The notes beneath the pieces were generated by a model that was not told the origin of the DNA, ran no database searches, and was given only the letters and a program-made list of their open reading frames with translations. Position numbers and translations under genes: made by a program. Of a stretch of DNA of 64,000 nt, positions 63,738 to 64,000 are shown piece after piece. Position 1 is the first letter of the stretch; each line of letters opens with the position of its first letter. Origin of the DNA: JAEMQF01 sp963850525. Its GTDB lineage: Bacteria > Pseudomonadota > Gammaproteobacteria > Burkholderiales > Burkholderiaceae_C. The stretch covers positions 310,001 to 374,000 of the forward strand of contig CAWKLQ010000008.1 in the NCBI GenBank assembly GCA_963850525.1, in the 5' to 3' direction.

Positions 63738-64000
63738 CTTCGGCAGCGGCGCTGGGATTTGCCACTGTCGCTGCGCGTGTGCGCCCCTTGCTGCAGCGCC
63801 TGCCGATGCAGCCGCCCGCACTCGCGCTGGCGGCAGCGCTGAATCGCTGGCTCGCGCCGCGCCTGCCGGCCGACGTGCGTGAGGCGCTGGCGATGCGCTG
63901 TGTGCAGATCGACGTCACCGACCTTGGCCTGACGCTGCGGCTGCAACTCGGCCCACGCGGCTTCGGCCTCGCAGGCGCGACCCTGCCGGTGGCCCTGCGC
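63734..64000 (+). CDS. ubiT: UbiT, SCP2-domain protein (5' part)
   Basis: The first 89 codons are inside the window. RVRPLLQRLPMQPPALALAA is the lipid-binding helix typical of UbiT, followed by ALNRWLAPRL and the start of an SCP2 sterol-carrier-like domain (VQIDVTDLGLTLRLQLGPRG). UbiT is an accessory factor for anaerobic ubiquinone synthesis alongside UbiU and UbiV. The gene continues past the right edge and is coupled to ubiV. Confidence 0.85.
   Translation, partial: MTSAAALGFATVAARVRPLLQRLPMQPPALALAAALNRWLAPRLPADVREALAMRCVQIDVTDLGLTLRLQLGPRGFGLAGATLPVALR

Overview
The window looks like a GC-rich betaproteobacterial chromosome (Burkholderiales/Rhodocyclales type) from a facultatively anaerobic, denitrifying, aromatic-degrading bacterium that stores polyhydroxybutyrate (PHB). 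The evidence is a Thauera-type benzoyl-CoA reductase cluster, a complete cytochrome cd1 (nirS plus heme d1) cluster, class I PHB genes, and the ubiU-ubiV-ubiT genes for oxygen-independent ubiquinone synthesis. The genus cannot be fixed from what is visible. No tRNA, rRNA, CRISPR array or transposase was seen.

Layout. (1) 1-1.6 kb: the start of a TrpB2-type gene, then a hemerythrin and a TerB-like gene. (2) 1.6-10.4 kb, minus strand: had-oah-dch-bcrC-bcrB-bcrA-bcrD-fdx plus a methyltransferase. This is the central benzoyl-CoA pathway. (3) 10.5-14.4 kb, plus strand: korA-korB (2-oxoacid:ferredoxin oxidoreductase, the likely source of reduced ferredoxin for the reductase), a ferritin-like protein and RidA. 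(4) 14.4-15.3 kb: a fitAB toxin-antitoxin pair bracketed by two versions of the ridA 3' end. (5) 15.3-26.8 kb: thiolase, acetate uptake and activation (actP, DUF485, acs), a hybrid kinase with an OmpR-type regulator, then phaC-phaB-phasin. (6) 27-36 kb: ABC binding protein, MFS carrier, DUF294/exonuclease pair, a decayed phaB fragment, a lipoprotein, a two-heme cytochrome and a nitronate monooxygenase. (7) 36-38.7 kb, minus strand: SirB2 protein, acyl-CoA dehydrogenase, nirE. (8) 38.9-48.8 kb, plus strand: nirS-nirT-nirB-cupredoxin-nirC-nirF-nirDL-nirG-nirH-nirJ-nirN. (9) 49-51 kb, minus strand: a Dnr-like regulator and NnrS. (10) 51.3-61.7 kb, plus strand: a CuA-containing heme-copper enzyme that looks like an sNOR-type nitric oxide reductase (norS/norY/ctaB/senC), then a cytochrome b-ferredoxin-MvhD fusion, an unknown membrane protein, a second heme-copper-like subunit lacking the His-His pair, and a cytochrome b-[2Fe-2S]-NAD(P)H reductase fusion. 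(11) 61.8-64 kb: ubiU, ubiV, and a partial ubiT.

How it works together. Benzoyl-CoA would be dearomatized with electrons from KorAB via ferredoxin and degraded to acetyl-CoA, which can be stored as PHB or oxidized. Electrons would pass through anaerobically made ubiquinone to NirS and a NO reductase. FNR/Dnr-type boxes (TTGAT-N4-ATCAA-like) lie before had/korA, nirE/nirS, the acyl-CoA dehydrogenase, the regulator gene and the NO-reductase operon. The window encodes a matching Dnr-type regulator that lacks FNR's iron-sulfur cysteines.

Caution. Nearly every gene between 0.5 and 12.4 kb is broken by single-base frameshifts (about 30), while only about four interrupt the next 51 kb. The pieces between frameshifts are well conserved. 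This is either local sequence error or very recent decay, and coordinates there span the whole reconstructed gene.
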